A stretch of DNA of 64,000 bases from Roseomonas alba (GTDB lineage: Bacteria > Pseudomonadota > Alphaproteobacteria > Acetobacterales > Acetobacteraceae): positions 310,001-374,000 of the forward strand of contig NZ_JAHYBZ010000006.1 in NCBI RefSeq assembly GCF_019430885.1, given 5' to 3'. This document shows positions 1 to 8,449 of the stretch, piece after piece. Both the position numbers and the translations under genes were made by a program. Below the pieces are notes generated by a model, which did no database searches, was not told the DNA's origin, and worked only from the letters and a program-made list of their open reading frames with translations. The first letter of the stretch is position 1. Each line of letters opens with the position of its first letter.

Positions 1-409
1 GCTGGTTGCGCGCATCGTCCAGCAGGGCGCGCGCCTGGTCGAGTTCCGCCCGAAGCGCCGCCGCGTCGAGCTGCACCAGCGTCGACCCGGCCTCGACGCG
101 CTCGCCTTCGGTGAAGCCGATGCGCTCGACGATGCCGGCGACCTTGGAAGTGATGGTGACCGCCTCGCGCGCCCGCACGGTGCCGACGCTCTCGACACGC
201 TCGACCACCGGGGCGACGCGCACGGCCTGGACGATGACGCCGACGGGGCCGCTGGAACCGCCGCCGCGCCCGCCGCCCTGCGGGCCGGCCCCCTGCAGGC
301 CCAGCAGCTCGAGGGGCGGCTTCAGCCCGAATTGCTCGCCATAGTAGTGCCAGCCCGCGCCCAAGCCACCGAGCACCGCCAGCACCGCCACCTGGGTGAT
401 CGTCTTCAT
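1..409 (-). CDS. RND efflux periplasmic adaptor subunit (partial, C-terminus outside window)
   Basis: Reading the minus strand from an ATG at 409 gives 136 residues with no stop before the window edge. The N-terminus MKTITQVAVLAVLGGLGAGW is a signal anchor. It is followed by a glycine-rich linker and then VGVIVQAVRVAPVVERVESV and EAVTITSKVAGIVERIGFTE, which is the beta-barrel/lipoyl half-motif typical of HlyD/MacA/AcrA-type membrane fusion proteins. A coiled-coil hairpin begins near residue 118 (AALRAELDQARALL). Such proteins link an inner-membrane RND or ABC pump to an outer-membrane channel. It lies 74 bp downstream of the dipeptide ATPase gene in the same direction; the partner permease must lie beyond position 1. 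Confidence 0.85.
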   Translation of the reverse strand, partial: MKTITQVAVLAVLGGLGAGWHYYGEQFGLKPPLELLGLQGAGPQGGGRGGGSSGPVGVIVQAVRVAPVVERVESVGTVRAREAVTITSKVAGIVERIGFTEGERVEAGSTLVQLDAAALRAELDQARALLDDARNQ

Positions 410-483
410 CGAAAGCCTGCCCGACGTTGCTGACTACATGACGATATTGAGAGGAATCAGCAAGCCATCGTCAGGTCGAAACG

Positions 484-1476
484 TCAGGCTCCGCCGACCT
501 TTATGCAGCGAACCATGCGGCCGCCGCCCATTTCACGCGCAGCGGGCACGGCTTCCAGGCAGGCCTGCTCGGCCAGGGTGCAACGCGGCGCGAAGGCGCA
601 ACCGGTGGGCACTTTCTCGAGGCTTGGCGGCGCGCCCGGAATGGTGGTCAGCCGCTTGCCGCGCATGCCGCCATGCACGGTCGCGCCCAGCAGACCCTGC
701 GGGTAGGGGTGCAACGGCCCCGACATGAAGGGCACCACCGGCCCTTCCTCGACCACCCGGCCGGCGTACATCACCGCGACGCGGTCGGCGATCTCGCCCG
801 CCACGCCGAGATCATGGGTGACGAAGATGACACCCATGCCGAGCTTTTCCTGAAGTTCCCGCAACAGCAGCAGCACCTGGATCTGCACCGTGGCGTCGAG
901 CGCGGTGGTCGGTTCGTCCGCCAGCAGCAGCTTCGGCTTGCAGGCGAGCGCCACGGCGATCATCGCGCGTTGCCGCAAGCCGCCCGACAGCTCGTGCGGA
1001 TAGGCCGCGAGACGGCGCTTCGCCGAGGGGATCTGCACCAGTTCCAGCAACTCGAGCGCACGGGCCTCGGCGGCGGCATGCGAGGCGCCTTCGTGCCGGC
1101 GCACCGCCTCGGCGATCTGCTGGCCGATGGTGAAGACCGGGTCGAGCGCGGTCATCGGCTCCTGGAAGATCATCGCGACGTCGCCGCCGCGGAATTCCGA
1201 GAGCTGGCTTTCGGTCATCGCCTGCACGTTGCGCCCGGCGACCTCGATCGAGCCGCCGACCACGGCGCGCTTCGGCAGCAGCTTCATCAGCGCGCGCAGG
1301 GTGACCGACTTGCCCGAACCGGATTCACCGAGAAGGCACAGCACCTCCCCCTGCGCGAGGTCGAGATCGACGCCGTTCACCGCATGCACCGTGGCATCGC
1401 GGGAGACGAAGCGCACCGTCAGGTCGCGCGCGCGCACCAGCGGCGCCGCGGCGTCCATCTTCAGGGCCGCGCTCAT
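484..1476 (-). CDS. Dipeptide/oligopeptide ABC transporter ATP-binding protein (DppD/OppD type)
   Basis: 330 residues. Walker A GESGSGKS at 50-57, Q-loop near 105, ABC signature LSGGLRQR at 163-170, Walker B LLLADEP at 183-189 and H-loop His221 are all intact. The C-terminal oligopeptide/dipeptide extension carries the expected cysteine pattern (GCAFAPRCTLAEQAC, about 292-306). This is the first of the two cytoplasmic ATPases that power an OppBC/DppBC permease. Its start overlaps the stop of the upstream ATPase gene by 4 bp (ATGA), indicating translational coupling. No permease or binding-protein gene is adjacent, which is unusual for the family. Confidence 0.93.
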   Translation of the reverse strand: MSAALKMDAAAPLVRARDLTVRFVSRDATVHAVNGVDLDLAQGEVLCLLGESGSGKSVTLRALMKLLPKRAVVGGSIEVAGRNVQAMTESQLSEFRGGDVAMIFQEPMTALDPVFTIGQQIAEAVRRHEGASHAAAEARALELLELVQIPSAKRRLAAYPHELSGGLRQRAMIAVALACKPKLLLADEPTTALDATVQIQVLLLLRELQEKLGMGVIFVTHDLGVAGEIADRVAVMYAGRVVEEGPVVPFMSGPLHPYPQGLLGATVHGGMRGKRLTTIPGAPPSLEKVPTGCAFAPRCTLAEQACLEAVPAAREMGGGRMVRCIKVGGA

Positions 1477-2525
1477 GCCGCGAGCCTCGGCGCCAGGGTG
1501 TGCCCGGAACCGGGCATCACCGCGTGGCAGGCGGCCTCATGGCCCGCGGACAGCGTCGCCGCGGGGGGTTCGCGTTCGGCGCAGACGCCTTCGGCCAGCG
1601 GACAGCGCGTGCGGAAACGGCAGCCGGAGGGCGGATTCACCGGATTGGGCGGATCGCCCGTCAGCGGCGGTTCCGTCCGCCGCTTGCCCGGATCCATGGA
1701 CGGGCGGGAGGCAAGCAGCGCGCGGGTATAGGGATGCGCGGGACGCTCGTAGATCTCCTCGACCGGCCCGGTCTCGACGACCTTGCCGAGATACATCACC
1801 AGCACCCGGTCCGAGATGTACTGCACCACGTTCAGGTCATGGCTGATGAAGGCGTAGGTGAGTCCGAACTTCTCCTTGAGGTCCATCAGCAGGTTCAGCA
1901 CCTGCGCCTCGACCGACTTGTCGAGCGCGCTCACCGGTTCGTCGAGGATGACCAGGCGCGGCTGCAGGGCGAGCGCGCGAGCGATGTTGATGCGCTGCCG
2001 CTGGCCGCCCGACAGCTCATGCGGATAGCGCCGGGCGAACTGGGCGGGCGCGAGACCCACCGCCGCCAGCAATTCATGCGCGCGCTCCCGCGCCTCATGG
2101 GTCGAGACGCCATGCACCTTGGGCGCGAAGGCGATCGTCTCCTCGATCGTCAGGCGCGGGTTCAGCGAGGCGTAGCTGTCCTGGAAGACCATCTGCACCT
2201 GGCGGCGATAATCGCGCATCGGTACGCCGCCGGTCTCGTCATTGCCGCCGACGGCTTCGCCGTCGAAGATCATCTCGCCCGCATTGGGGTCCATCAGGCG
2301 CATCAGCAGCCGCGCGGTGGTCGACTTGCCGCAGCCCGATTCCCCCACGATGCCGAGCGTCTCGCCCTTCAGGATGGTGAGGTCCACGCCATCGACGGCG
2401 CGCACCTCCGCCACCTGGCGGCCGAGCAGGCCGCCGCGGATAGGGAAATGCTTCACGAGCCCCGTCACGCTGAGAAGGGGCTGGGCGGGGCCGCCGCGGT
2501 CGGGCGCCTGGCTGATGACGGTCAT
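1473..2525 (-). CDS. Dipeptide/oligopeptide ABC transporter ATP-binding protein (DppF/OppF type)
   Basis: 350 residues. Walker [10 protein letters not shown] at 61-69, signature LSGGQRQR at 171-178 and Walker B LVILDEP at 191-197 are intact. The C-terminal peptide-transporter extension ([17 protein letters not shown]) is present. It would form a heterodimeric nucleotide-binding unit with the following ATPase. It is the first gene of this two-ATPase unit, with a 202-bp divergent gap upstream before the small Lrp-like gene. Two paralogous peptide-binding proteins occur about 22 kb away (24.85-28.48 kb) without ATPases, so the two groups may belong to one scattered system; that link is inference. 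Confidence 0.93.
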   Translation of the reverse strand: MTVISQAPDRGGPAQPLLSVTGLVKHFPIRGGLLGRQVAEVRAVDGVDLTILKGETLGIVGESGCGKSTTARLLMRLMDPNAGEMIFDGEAVGGNDETGGVPMRDYRRQVQMVFQDSYASLNPRLTIEETIAFAPKVHGVSTHEARERAHELLAAVGLAPAQFARRYPHELSGGQRQRINIARALALQPRLVILDEPVSALDKSVEAQVLNLLMDLKEKFGLTYAFISHDLNVVQYISDRVLVMYLGKVVETGPVEEIYERPAHPYTRALLASRPSMDPGKRRTEPPLTGDPPNPVNPPSGCRFRTRCPLAEGVCAEREPPAATLSAGHEAACHAVMPGSGHTLAPRLAA

Positions 2526-2727
2526 GACAGGGTGGCAAGCAACCGGCGTGCCGCCGCGTGCGACGGCTCCGACTCCGGGGCGGTGGCGGCTATGCCTATT
2601 TTCTGGGCGGGATCGCCCGCGACCGCATCATGCGGCCGGGCCGGTTGGGCGCCGCGGGCGCCACGGTGTAGAAGGCTGCCAGGCAGTCGCGGCCAGGGCC
2701 GCGCAGGGTCAAGGAACGGAACCGGCG

Positions 2728-2982
2728 ATGCGCGCGATCTTCGTCATGATCAAATGCGACATGGGTCAAGCCTATCGCGTGGCCCGCGACATGGCCGACA
2801 CCATCGAGGAGTTGTCGGAGATGCACTCCATCTCCGGCCAGTACGACCTACTCGGGAAGTTCTACCTGGAGACCGACCGCGACATCGGCCAGTTCGTCGT
2901 GGAGACGGTGCAGACCGTCCCGGGCGTGAAGGACACCTACACGCTGCAGACCTTCAACGCCTTCTCCGGCCAGCGCGGATGA
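2728..2982 (+). CDS. Stand-alone Lrp/AsnC ligand-binding (RAM) domain protein
   Basis: 84 residues, starting [20 protein letters not shown]. The pattern is the dimeric alpha/beta-barrel effector domain of Lrp/AsnC regulators (beta strand, helix over [15 protein letters not shown], then [14 protein letters not shown] and a final [13 protein letters not shown] strand). There is no helix-turn-helix, so it is the SraM/stand-alone RAM type that binds small ligands or tunes full-length Lrp proteins. The ATG at 2728 is used because it is the first Met fitting the domain. The stop overlaps the next start (ATGA at 2979-2982), so the following small lipoprotein is probably coupled to it. Confidence 0.85.
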   Translation: MRAIFVMIKCDMGQAYRVARDMADTIEELSEMHSISGQYDLLGKFYLETDRDIGQFVVETVQTVPGVKDTYTLQTFNAFSGQRG

Positions 2983-3137
2983 AGCTCGCCGTGGCGGGCC
3001 TGCTGCTGGCGGCCGCACTGATCGCCGGCTGCCGCGACACCGCCCCGGCGCCGGATGCGACGCGGCCCGGATCGCTGTCGGTCAGCGTCGGCGGATCGGT
3101 CGGCATGGCCGGGGCGGCGATCTCCCAGTCCCGTTGA
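2979..3137 (+). CDS. Small putative lipoprotein
   Basis: 52 residues, starting [20 protein letters not shown]. It has a short hydrophobic signal peptide ending in a lipobox (LIAGC, Cys18), then a short Pro/Ala- and Ser/Gly-rich tail with no recognisable domain. The ATG overlaps the stop of the Lrp-like gene, which supports translation. Predicted to be anchored in the envelope by its lipidated cysteine; function unknown. Confidence 0.6.
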   Translation: MKLAVAGLLLAAALIAGCRDTAPAPDATRPGSLSVSVGGSVGMAGAAISQSR

Positions 3138-3261
3138 GGCACCGTTCCCCTTACGCATGGATTGTGGCGAAGCCGGCGCTGGCCGCCTTACCGCCGCCCT
3201 GACCCCGCCGCAGCCAGGCCATGACGCACCGGCAATCTCCTGGCCATCAGGAGAATGCCCG

Positions 3262-3510
3262 ATGCGCCTGCTCCCCGCCCTCGCCCTTTCCGCCTCGATC
3301 GCCCTCGGCGGCTGCCAGAACCCGGATGGCAGCACGGATTGGGGCAGCACCGCCGCGCTCGGCATCGGTGCCGCGGCGATCGGCGGACTGATCGCCGTCG
3401 CCGCCAGCAGCAATGACAACGATGGATACCGCCGCCAGGGGCGCTACCGCTCGCGCGGCCCCGACCGCTACGCGAGCTGGGAGCGCCAGCCCTATCGCAA
3501 CCGCTGGTGA
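3262..3510 (+). CDS. Small glycine-zipper-like lipoprotein
   Basis: 82 residues. The signal peptide MRLLPALALSASIALGGCQN has a lipobox cysteine at 18. It is followed by a Gly/Ala hydrophobic stretch (ALGIGAAAIGGLIAVAASS) and a basic, aromatic tail (YRRQGRYRSRGPDRY). The ATG at 3262 lies just after a GGAGAA Shine-Dalgarno-like sequence. It closely resembles the next gene at 3626 in signal peptide and layout, so the pair looks like a tandem duplication. Likely an envelope protein of unknown role. Confidence 0.65.
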   Translation: MRLLPALALSASIALGGCQNPDGSTDWGSTAALGIGAAAIGGLIAVAASSNDNDGYRRQGRYRSRGPDRYASWERQPYRNRW

Positions 3511-3625
3511 GCGACAGGCTCCGTTACCGAACGCCCCGCCCCGGCCTTGTTTCGGTCGCGTGATTTCCATCAACCGGTCGTTTCCTCCACGCATGACATC
3601 GCCACCACAGGGAAGGACACCGACC

Positions 3626-3862
3626 ATGCGCCTTCTTCCATTCCTGGCCCTCGGGGCCAGCCTCTTCACAGCCGGCTGCTACGACGCCTATGGGCGCGTC
3701 GACCCGACACGGACGGCGCTGCTCGGCGCCGGCATCGGCGCGGCCGCGGGGCTCGGCGTCGCGGCGGCGTCGCAGCCGCGATACGACTACGCGCCGCGCT
3801 ACTACGCGCCGCCGCCCCGGGCCTATTACGGCCCTCCGAGGGGGTATTATCGCGGCTGGTGA
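3626..3862 (+). CDS. Small glycine-zipper-like lipoprotein, paralogue of the upstream gene
   Basis: 78 residues. The signal peptide MRLLPFLALGASLFTAGCYD has a lipobox cysteine at 18. It continues into ALLGAGIGAAAGLGVAAAS, a small glycine-rich membrane-like segment, and a Tyr/Pro-rich tail (YYAPPPRAYYGPPRGYYRGW). The start MRLLPxLALxAS and the domain order match the protein encoded at 3262. The gene is convergent with the RND permease gene; a strong hairpin at 3871-3893 separates them. Confidence 0.65.
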   Translation: MRLLPFLALGASLFTAGCYDAYGRVDPTRTALLGAGIGAAAGLGVAAASQPRYDYAPRYYAPPPRAYYGPPRGYYRGW

Positions 3863-3870
3863 TGGCGCTG

Positions 3871-3893
3871 GGAGAGGGGTGCCGCCCCTCTCC
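3871..3893. terminator. Bidirectional hairpin between convergent genes
   Basis: A perfect 9-bp stem GGAGAGGGG/CCCCTCTCC with a 5-nt loop lies 8 bp after the lipoprotein stop and 45 bp from the RND permease stop. There is no long T-run. The same GAGAGGGG/CCCCTCTC module bounds the family A repeats elsewhere in the window, so this may be a solo copy of that module. Confidence 0.6.
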
Positions 3894-3938
3894 AACAGCC
3901 CTTCCCCGCCGAAGCGGACCGCTGCCCTTGCTCCGCGC

Positions 3939-6900
3939 CTACTCCGCCGGCGCCACCGCGCCGCGCCCGAAGGAGAAGCGCTGGGCCAGCCCGTCGAAGG
4001 CCAGGTAGAGCACCGGCGTCACGAACAGCGTCAGCGCCTGGCTGACGATCAGCCCGCCCACTACCGCAAGGCCGAGCGGCTGGCGCAGTTCCGCCGCCGC
4101 GCCCCAGCCCGCCGCGATCGGCAGCGCGCCGGCGCCGGCGGCGAGCGTCGTCATCATGATGGGGCGGAAGCGGACGATGCAGGCTTCGCGGACCGCCTCG
4201 AACACCGGCCTTCCGGCGCGCTGTTGGGTCAGCGCGACGTCGACGATCATGATGGCGTTCTTCTTCACCAGCCCGACCAGCAGCAGCACGCCGATCACCG
4301 CGATGACGGACAGGTCGAGATCGAACAATCGCAGCGTGGCGAAAGCGCCGACCGCCGCCGCCGGCAGGCCGGACAGGATGGTCAGCGGGTGGATCAGGCT
4401 TTCATAGAGCACGCCGAGCACCAGGTAGACGATCAGCACCGCCGTGATCACCAGCATCCCCTGGCCGGCCAGGGCCTGCTGAAAGATCTGCGCCGTGCCG
4501 GTGTAGCCGGTGACGATGGTCGGCGGGATGCCGATCTCCTGCTCGACCCCGTGGATCGCCTCCACCGCCTGGCCCAGCGCGACGCCGGGGGCGGTGTTGA
4601 AGCCGATGGTCACCGCCGGCAACTGGCCCTGATGGCCGACCGTCAGCGGCCCCGACCCGCGATCGAGCCGCGACACCGCCGAGAGCGGCACCAGCCGCCC
4701 CGTATTGGACCGCAGGTAGAGCTTCGCGAGGCCCGCCTCGTCCCGCTGGTCCTCGGGCAGCGCCTCGAGGATCACCGGATAGGCGTTCGCCTGGCCGAAG
4801 ATGGTCGAGATCTGCCGCGACCCGAAGGCTGAATACAGCGCCTGACGCACCTGGTCCTGGCTGACGCCGAGCAGCACGGCGCGGTCGCGGTCGACCGTCA
4901 CCTGCACCACCGGGCTGTCGAGCTGGAGGTCGGTGTTCACATCCTGCAATTCGGGCAGGCGGCGCAGCCGGTCCTCGATACGCTGCGCCCAGTCATAGAG
5001 CTCGTCGAGCCGCAGCCCCTGCAGGGTGTAGAGGTAGAGGGTGCGCGACTGGCGCGCCCCGAAATTGATGTTCTGGATCGGGTTCACGAAGACGCGCAGG
5101 CCCGGGATGCCGCCGAGCTCCCGCCGCAGCCGCTGGAGCACCTGCGGCATGGGCGGGCGCTCACCGAGCGGCTTGAGCTCGACGAAAAGCCGCCCCTGGT
5201 TGATCGAGGCCGAGCCGCCCACCGCGCCGATATTGGACACGACCGAGACGACATCGGGCGACTGCCTCAGGATATCGGCCGCGCGGTTCTGCATCTCCGC
5301 CATGGCGTCGATCGACGCACCGCGCGGGCCCTCGGTCGAGATGGTGAGCAGGCCGGTGTCCTCCACCGGGAAAAAGCCCTTGGGGATGACGATGGCGAGC
5401 CACACCGCGGCGGCGAGCGAGCCGAAGAAGGCCAGCCAGACAATGGAACGAAAGCGCAGCAGGAAGTCGAGCGCCGCGCCATAGCCCCGCTCCACGGCGA
5501 CGAAGCCCTTTTCCAGCACCGCGTCCAGCCTCGACGGCTTCGGATGCGCCGGCAGGCGGGAGGCCATGAGCGGCGTCAGCGTCAGCGAGACCACGCAGGA
5601 GGCAACGACGGCGAGCGAGACGGTCGCCGCGAAGGCATTGAACACGCGCCCCACCACCCCGCCCATCAGCAGGATGGGCAGGAAGACCGCGATCAGCGAC
5701 AGGGTGATGGAGATGACGGTGAAGCCGATCTCCCGCGCGCCGCGGATCGCCGCCTGGAAGGGCGCGACCCCGTGCTCCATGTGGCGCACCGCGGCTTCCA
5801 GCACGACGATGGCGTCGTCCACCACGAGGCCCACCGCGATGGTCAGGCCCAGCAGGGTGACGTTGTCGATGCCATAGCCCAGCGCATACATCAGCCCGAA
5901 GGTGACACACAGGCTGATCGGCACCGCGACGGTCGGGATCAGCGTGGCGCTGACGCGGCGCAGGAAGAGGAAGCAGACCAGCACCACCAGGCCGATGGCG
6001 ATCAGCAGGCTTTCCTGCACATCGTGCACCGCCGCGCGGATCGAAGCCGAGCGGTCGAGCATGACGCCGAGCTCGCTGCCCGGCGGCAGCGCCTCGCGCA
6101 GCCCGGGCAGGGTCGCGCGCACGCCATCCACCACGTCGACGGTATTGGCGTCGGGTTGGCGCATCACGGCGAGGACCAGGGCGCGCTGCCCGTCACGCCA
6201 GGAGGCGACACGCTGGTTCTGCACGCCGTCCACGACCTGCGCGATGTCGCCCAGCCGCACCGGGGCGTTCGGCCGGCCGCCGACGACGAGGCGCGAGAAA
6301 TCCTCGGCATCCTGCGGCTGGTCATTGGCGCGCAGCGTAAGCTGCTGGCGGTCCCCCTGCAGGATGCCGACCGGGGTATTGGAATTGGCGGCGGCCACGG
6401 CCTGCTGCACCTGGTCGAAGCCGAGGCCCATGGTCGCGATACGGTCGGGGTTCAGCCGCACCCGCACGGAATAGAGCTGCTCGCCGAAGACCTGCACCTG
6501 CGCCACGCCGGGCACGCGCGACAGCGCCGGGCCGACGATGGTGCTGGCGATGTCGTTCAGCCGGTAGAGCGGCACGTCGCCATTGGTGTTGAGCGTCAGC
6601 AGCAGCACCGGCGCGTCCGCCGGGTTCACCTTCCGGTAGGAGGGCGGCGTGGTCATCTCGGTCGGCAGGCGCCGCTGGGCGCGGGTCAGCGCCGCCTGCA
6701 CGTCCTGCGCCGCCGCGTCGATGCTGCGGTTCAGCACGAATTGCAGGGTGATCTGCGTGGTGTCCTGGCCATTGACCGAGGAGATCTGGTCGATGCCCGC
6801 GATGGTCGAGAATTCGCGCTCCAGCGGCAGGGCGACTGATGTCGCCATGGTCTCGGGGCTCGCCCCGGGCAGGTTCGCATAGACGGTGATGACCGGGAAA

Positions 6901-7022
6901 TCGACGCGCGGCACGGCGGCGACCGGCAGCTTCGTATAGGCGACGGCGCCGGCGATGATGGCTGCGATGGCCAGCAGCCCCGTCATGACGGGGCGGCGGA
7001 TGCAGAGCTCCGAGATGTTCAT
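3939..7022 (-). CDS. RND multidrug efflux permease (HAE1/AcrB-like)
   Basis: 1027 residues, normal length for the hydrophobe/amphiphile efflux family. It opens with MNISELCIRRPVMTGLLAIA, the usual cytoplasmic helix plus TM1. Two large periplasmic loops with porter motifs follow, and TM4 contains the proton-relay pair Asp402-Asp403 (TIAVGLVVDDAIVV). The second half repeats the fold (ITAVLIVYLVLGVLYESLIH; LLLVGLVKKNAIMIVD). It should exchange protons for lipophilic compounds across the inner membrane. The adaptor gene ends only 10 bp upstream, so the two form an operon. No outer-membrane channel gene is present nearby. Confidence 0.95.
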   Translation of the reverse strand: MNISELCIRRPVMTGLLAIAAIIAGAVAYTKLPVAAVPRVDFPVITVYANLPGASPETMATSVALPLEREFSTIAGIDQISSVNGQDTTQITLQFVLNRSIDAAAQDVQAALTRAQRRLPTEMTTPPSYRKVNPADAPVLLLTLNTNGDVPLYRLNDIASTIVGPALSRVPGVAQVQVFGEQLYSVRVRLNPDRIATMGLGFDQVQQAVAAANSNTPVGILQGDRQQLTLRANDQPQDAEDFSRLVVGGRPNAPVRLGDIAQVVDGVQNQRVASWRDGQRALVLAVMRQPDANTVDVVDGVRATLPGLREALPPGSELGVMLDRSASIRAAVHDVQESLLIAIGLVVLVCFLFLRRVSATLIPTVAVPISLCVTFGLMYALGYGIDNVTLLGLTIAVGLVVDDAIVVLEAAVRHMEHGVAPFQAAIRGAREIGFTVISITLSLIAVFLPILLMGGVVGRVFNAFAATVSLAVVASCVVSLTLTPLMASRLPAHPKPSRLDAVLEKGFVAVERGYGAALDFLLRFRSIVWLAFFGSLAAAVWLAIVIPKGFFPVEDTGLLTISTEGPRGASIDAMAEMQNRAADILRQSPDVVSVVSNIGAVGGSASINQGRLFVELKPLGERPPMPQVLQRLRRELGGIPGLRVFVNPIQNINFGARQSRTLYLYTLQGLRLDELYDWAQRIEDRLRRLPELQDVNTDLQLDSPVVQVTVDRDRAVLLGVSQDQVRQALYSAFGSRQISTIFGQANAYPVILEALPEDQRDEAGLAKLYLRSNTGRLVPLSAVSRLDRGSGPLTVGHQGQLPAVTIGFNTAPGVALGQAVEAIHGVEQEIGIPPTIVTGYTGTAQIFQQALAGQGMLVITAVLIVYLVLGVLYESLIHPLTILSGLPAAAVGAFATLRLFDLDLSVIAVIGVLLLVGLVKKNAIMIVDVALTQQRAGRPVFEAVREACIVRFRPIMMTTLAAGAGALPIAAGWGAAAELRQPLGLAVVGGLIVSQALTLFVTPVLYLAFDGLAQRFSFGRGAVAPAE

Positions 7023-7032
7023 GGCGCGCGCC

Positions 7033-8217
7033 CTACTGCGGCGTCGCCATGGAAACGCGCTGCGCGGGGGGCGGCGTTCCGCCGCTGCGCTCGACCACCC
7101 GGGCGCCGTCGGCGACGCGCTGCGCGCCCTCGACGATCACCCGGTCGCCCTCGGCCAGTTCGCCGCGCACCACGGCGCGGTCGCCGCTCATGCGCACCAG
7201 CTCGATCGGGCGGCGGCGAGCCTGGTTGTTCTGCATGACGAAGACGTAGCGGCCCCGCTGCCCCACCTGCAGCGCCGCCGAGGGCACCGCGATGGCATCG
7301 GGCTCGGTGCGCGGGATCAGGGTGACGCGCACGAACTGGCCGGGCCAGAGCCGCACGGGGTCGTTGGCGAAGCGCGCCTTCAGCGCGACCGTGCCGGTCT
7401 GGGTGTCGACCGCGCTGTCGACGAAGACAAGGCGCCCTTCGACCGGGGCGCTGTCGCTCTCGGCCGGCATGGCGCGGACCACAGGCCCCTCGCCGGGCGT
7501 GGCCATGGCAGCGCGGATCTCGCCAAGCCAGCGCTCCGGCACCGAGAACTGCACCAGGATCGGGTCCATGCGGGTGATGGTCGCCATGCCGACATTCTCG
7601 GCCTGGCGGACGAAATTGCCCGGGCGCAGCGGCAGCGCGCCGAGACGCCCGGTCATCTCGGCACGGATGGAGGCGAATTCGATGGACAGTCGCGTCTGGG
7701 AGGCCAGCGCCTCATCCGCCCGCACCACGGCGGCGGCAGAGGCCGCGTCGGCCTGGGCCTGCTCGAAGCGCTGCTGGGCGGTGTAGCCCTCCCCGCGCAG
7801 CGACTGGTAGCGCACGAGGTCGGACTGGTAGCGCTGCAGCAGCGCCCGGTCGCGGGCGAGCTGCGCTTCCTGCTGGGCGAGGATGGCCTGGTTCAGCCGG
7901 CTGTCGAGGATGAAGAGCGGATCACCCTTCTCGACCATCTGGCCTTCCTCGACGAGAACCTGCTCGATCTGGCCATCGACACGGGGCCGGACGGTGACGA
8001 CGGCTTCAGGGACGACGAGGCCGTTGGCCGTGATCTCGATGGGCAGGGCGCCCCGCCGCACCGGTTCGGTCGACACCGCCACCGGCGGCGTGCCGCCGCC
8101 GGACCGAGCCGCGGCGAGGGCGGGCGCCGCCGCCTCCCGTTCCTTGTACCAGAACCATCCGCCACCCGCGCCGGCGAGGAGGAGCACCACCAGGAACAGG
8201 CGAGTCGATCGCCCCAT
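7033..8217 (-). CDS. RND efflux periplasmic adaptor subunit (HlyD/AcrA-like)
   Basis: 394 residues from the ATG at 8217 (MGRSTRLFLVVLLLAGAGGG). An earlier in-frame Met would add 57 residues before the signal anchor and is unlikely. Lipoyl half-motifs flank a coiled-coil hairpin (VTVRPRVDGQIEQVLVEEGQ; LNQAILAQQEAQLARDRALL). Beta-barrel and membrane-proximal domains follow, and the protein ends in a Pro/Gln tail. It bridges the RND permease encoded immediately downstream to an outer-membrane channel. A CGTAAC/GTTACG inverted repeat 163 bp upstream may be a repressor site. Confidence 0.93.
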   Translation of the reverse strand: MGRSTRLFLVVLLLAGAGGGWFWYKEREAAAPALAAARSGGGTPPVAVSTEPVRRGALPIEITANGLVVPEAVVTVRPRVDGQIEQVLVEEGQMVEKGDPLFILDSRLNQAILAQQEAQLARDRALLQRYQSDLVRYQSLRGEGYTAQQRFEQAQADAASAAAVVRADEALASQTRLSIEFASIRAEMTGRLGALPLRPGNFVRQAENVGMATITRMDPILVQFSVPERWLGEIRAAMATPGEGPVVRAMPAESDSAPVEGRLVFVDSAVDTQTGTVALKARFANDPVRLWPGQFVRVTLIPRTEPDAIAVPSAALQVGQRGRYVFVMQNNQARRRPIELVRMSGDRAVVRGELAEGDRVIVEGAQRVADGARVVERSGGTPPPAQRVSMATPQ

Positions 8218-8379
8218 CTCAGTTCTCCGACCTTCCGGATGGGCAGGCGTGGCGGCGCGCGCGAATGGGCTGTCCCGACAGCGGCCTAGGATCCGGCTCT
8301 TTCGTTTTCGTGAGGCTTTCATTGAGCGCCACCCCACATGAAGCGGCGCAGTCCGCCAGATGACCCGGATGCAATCCGA

Positions 8380-8397
8380 CGTAACCATTCAGTTACG
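8380..8397. promoter_or_regulatory. Candidate operator palindrome in the efflux/MBL divergent region
   Basis: CGTAAC and GTTACG are perfect 6-bp inverted half-sites separated by CATTCA. The site sits in the 232-bp divergent gap between the RND adaptor and the MBL hydrolase gene. Efflux operons of this type are commonly controlled by TetR-family repressors that bind palindromes of this size, but no regulator gene is adjacent. The regulator is therefore unknown. Confidence 0.35.
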
Positions 8398-8403
8398 AAA
8401 CAT

Positions 8404-8426
8404 GGGCGGGGGTTGAGCCCCCGCCC
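8404..8426. other. GC-rich stem-loop in the leader of the MBL hydrolase gene
   Basis: GGGCGGGGG and CCCCCGCCC form a perfect 9-bp stem around a TTGAG loop. It ends 23 nt before the MBL start codon at 8450. It has no T-run. It could slow transcription or affect translation, or stop read-through from the palindrome side; no role is shown by the sequence alone. Confidence 0.45.
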
Positions 8427-8449
8427 GGCCCGCGCCACCCTGGCGGCAC

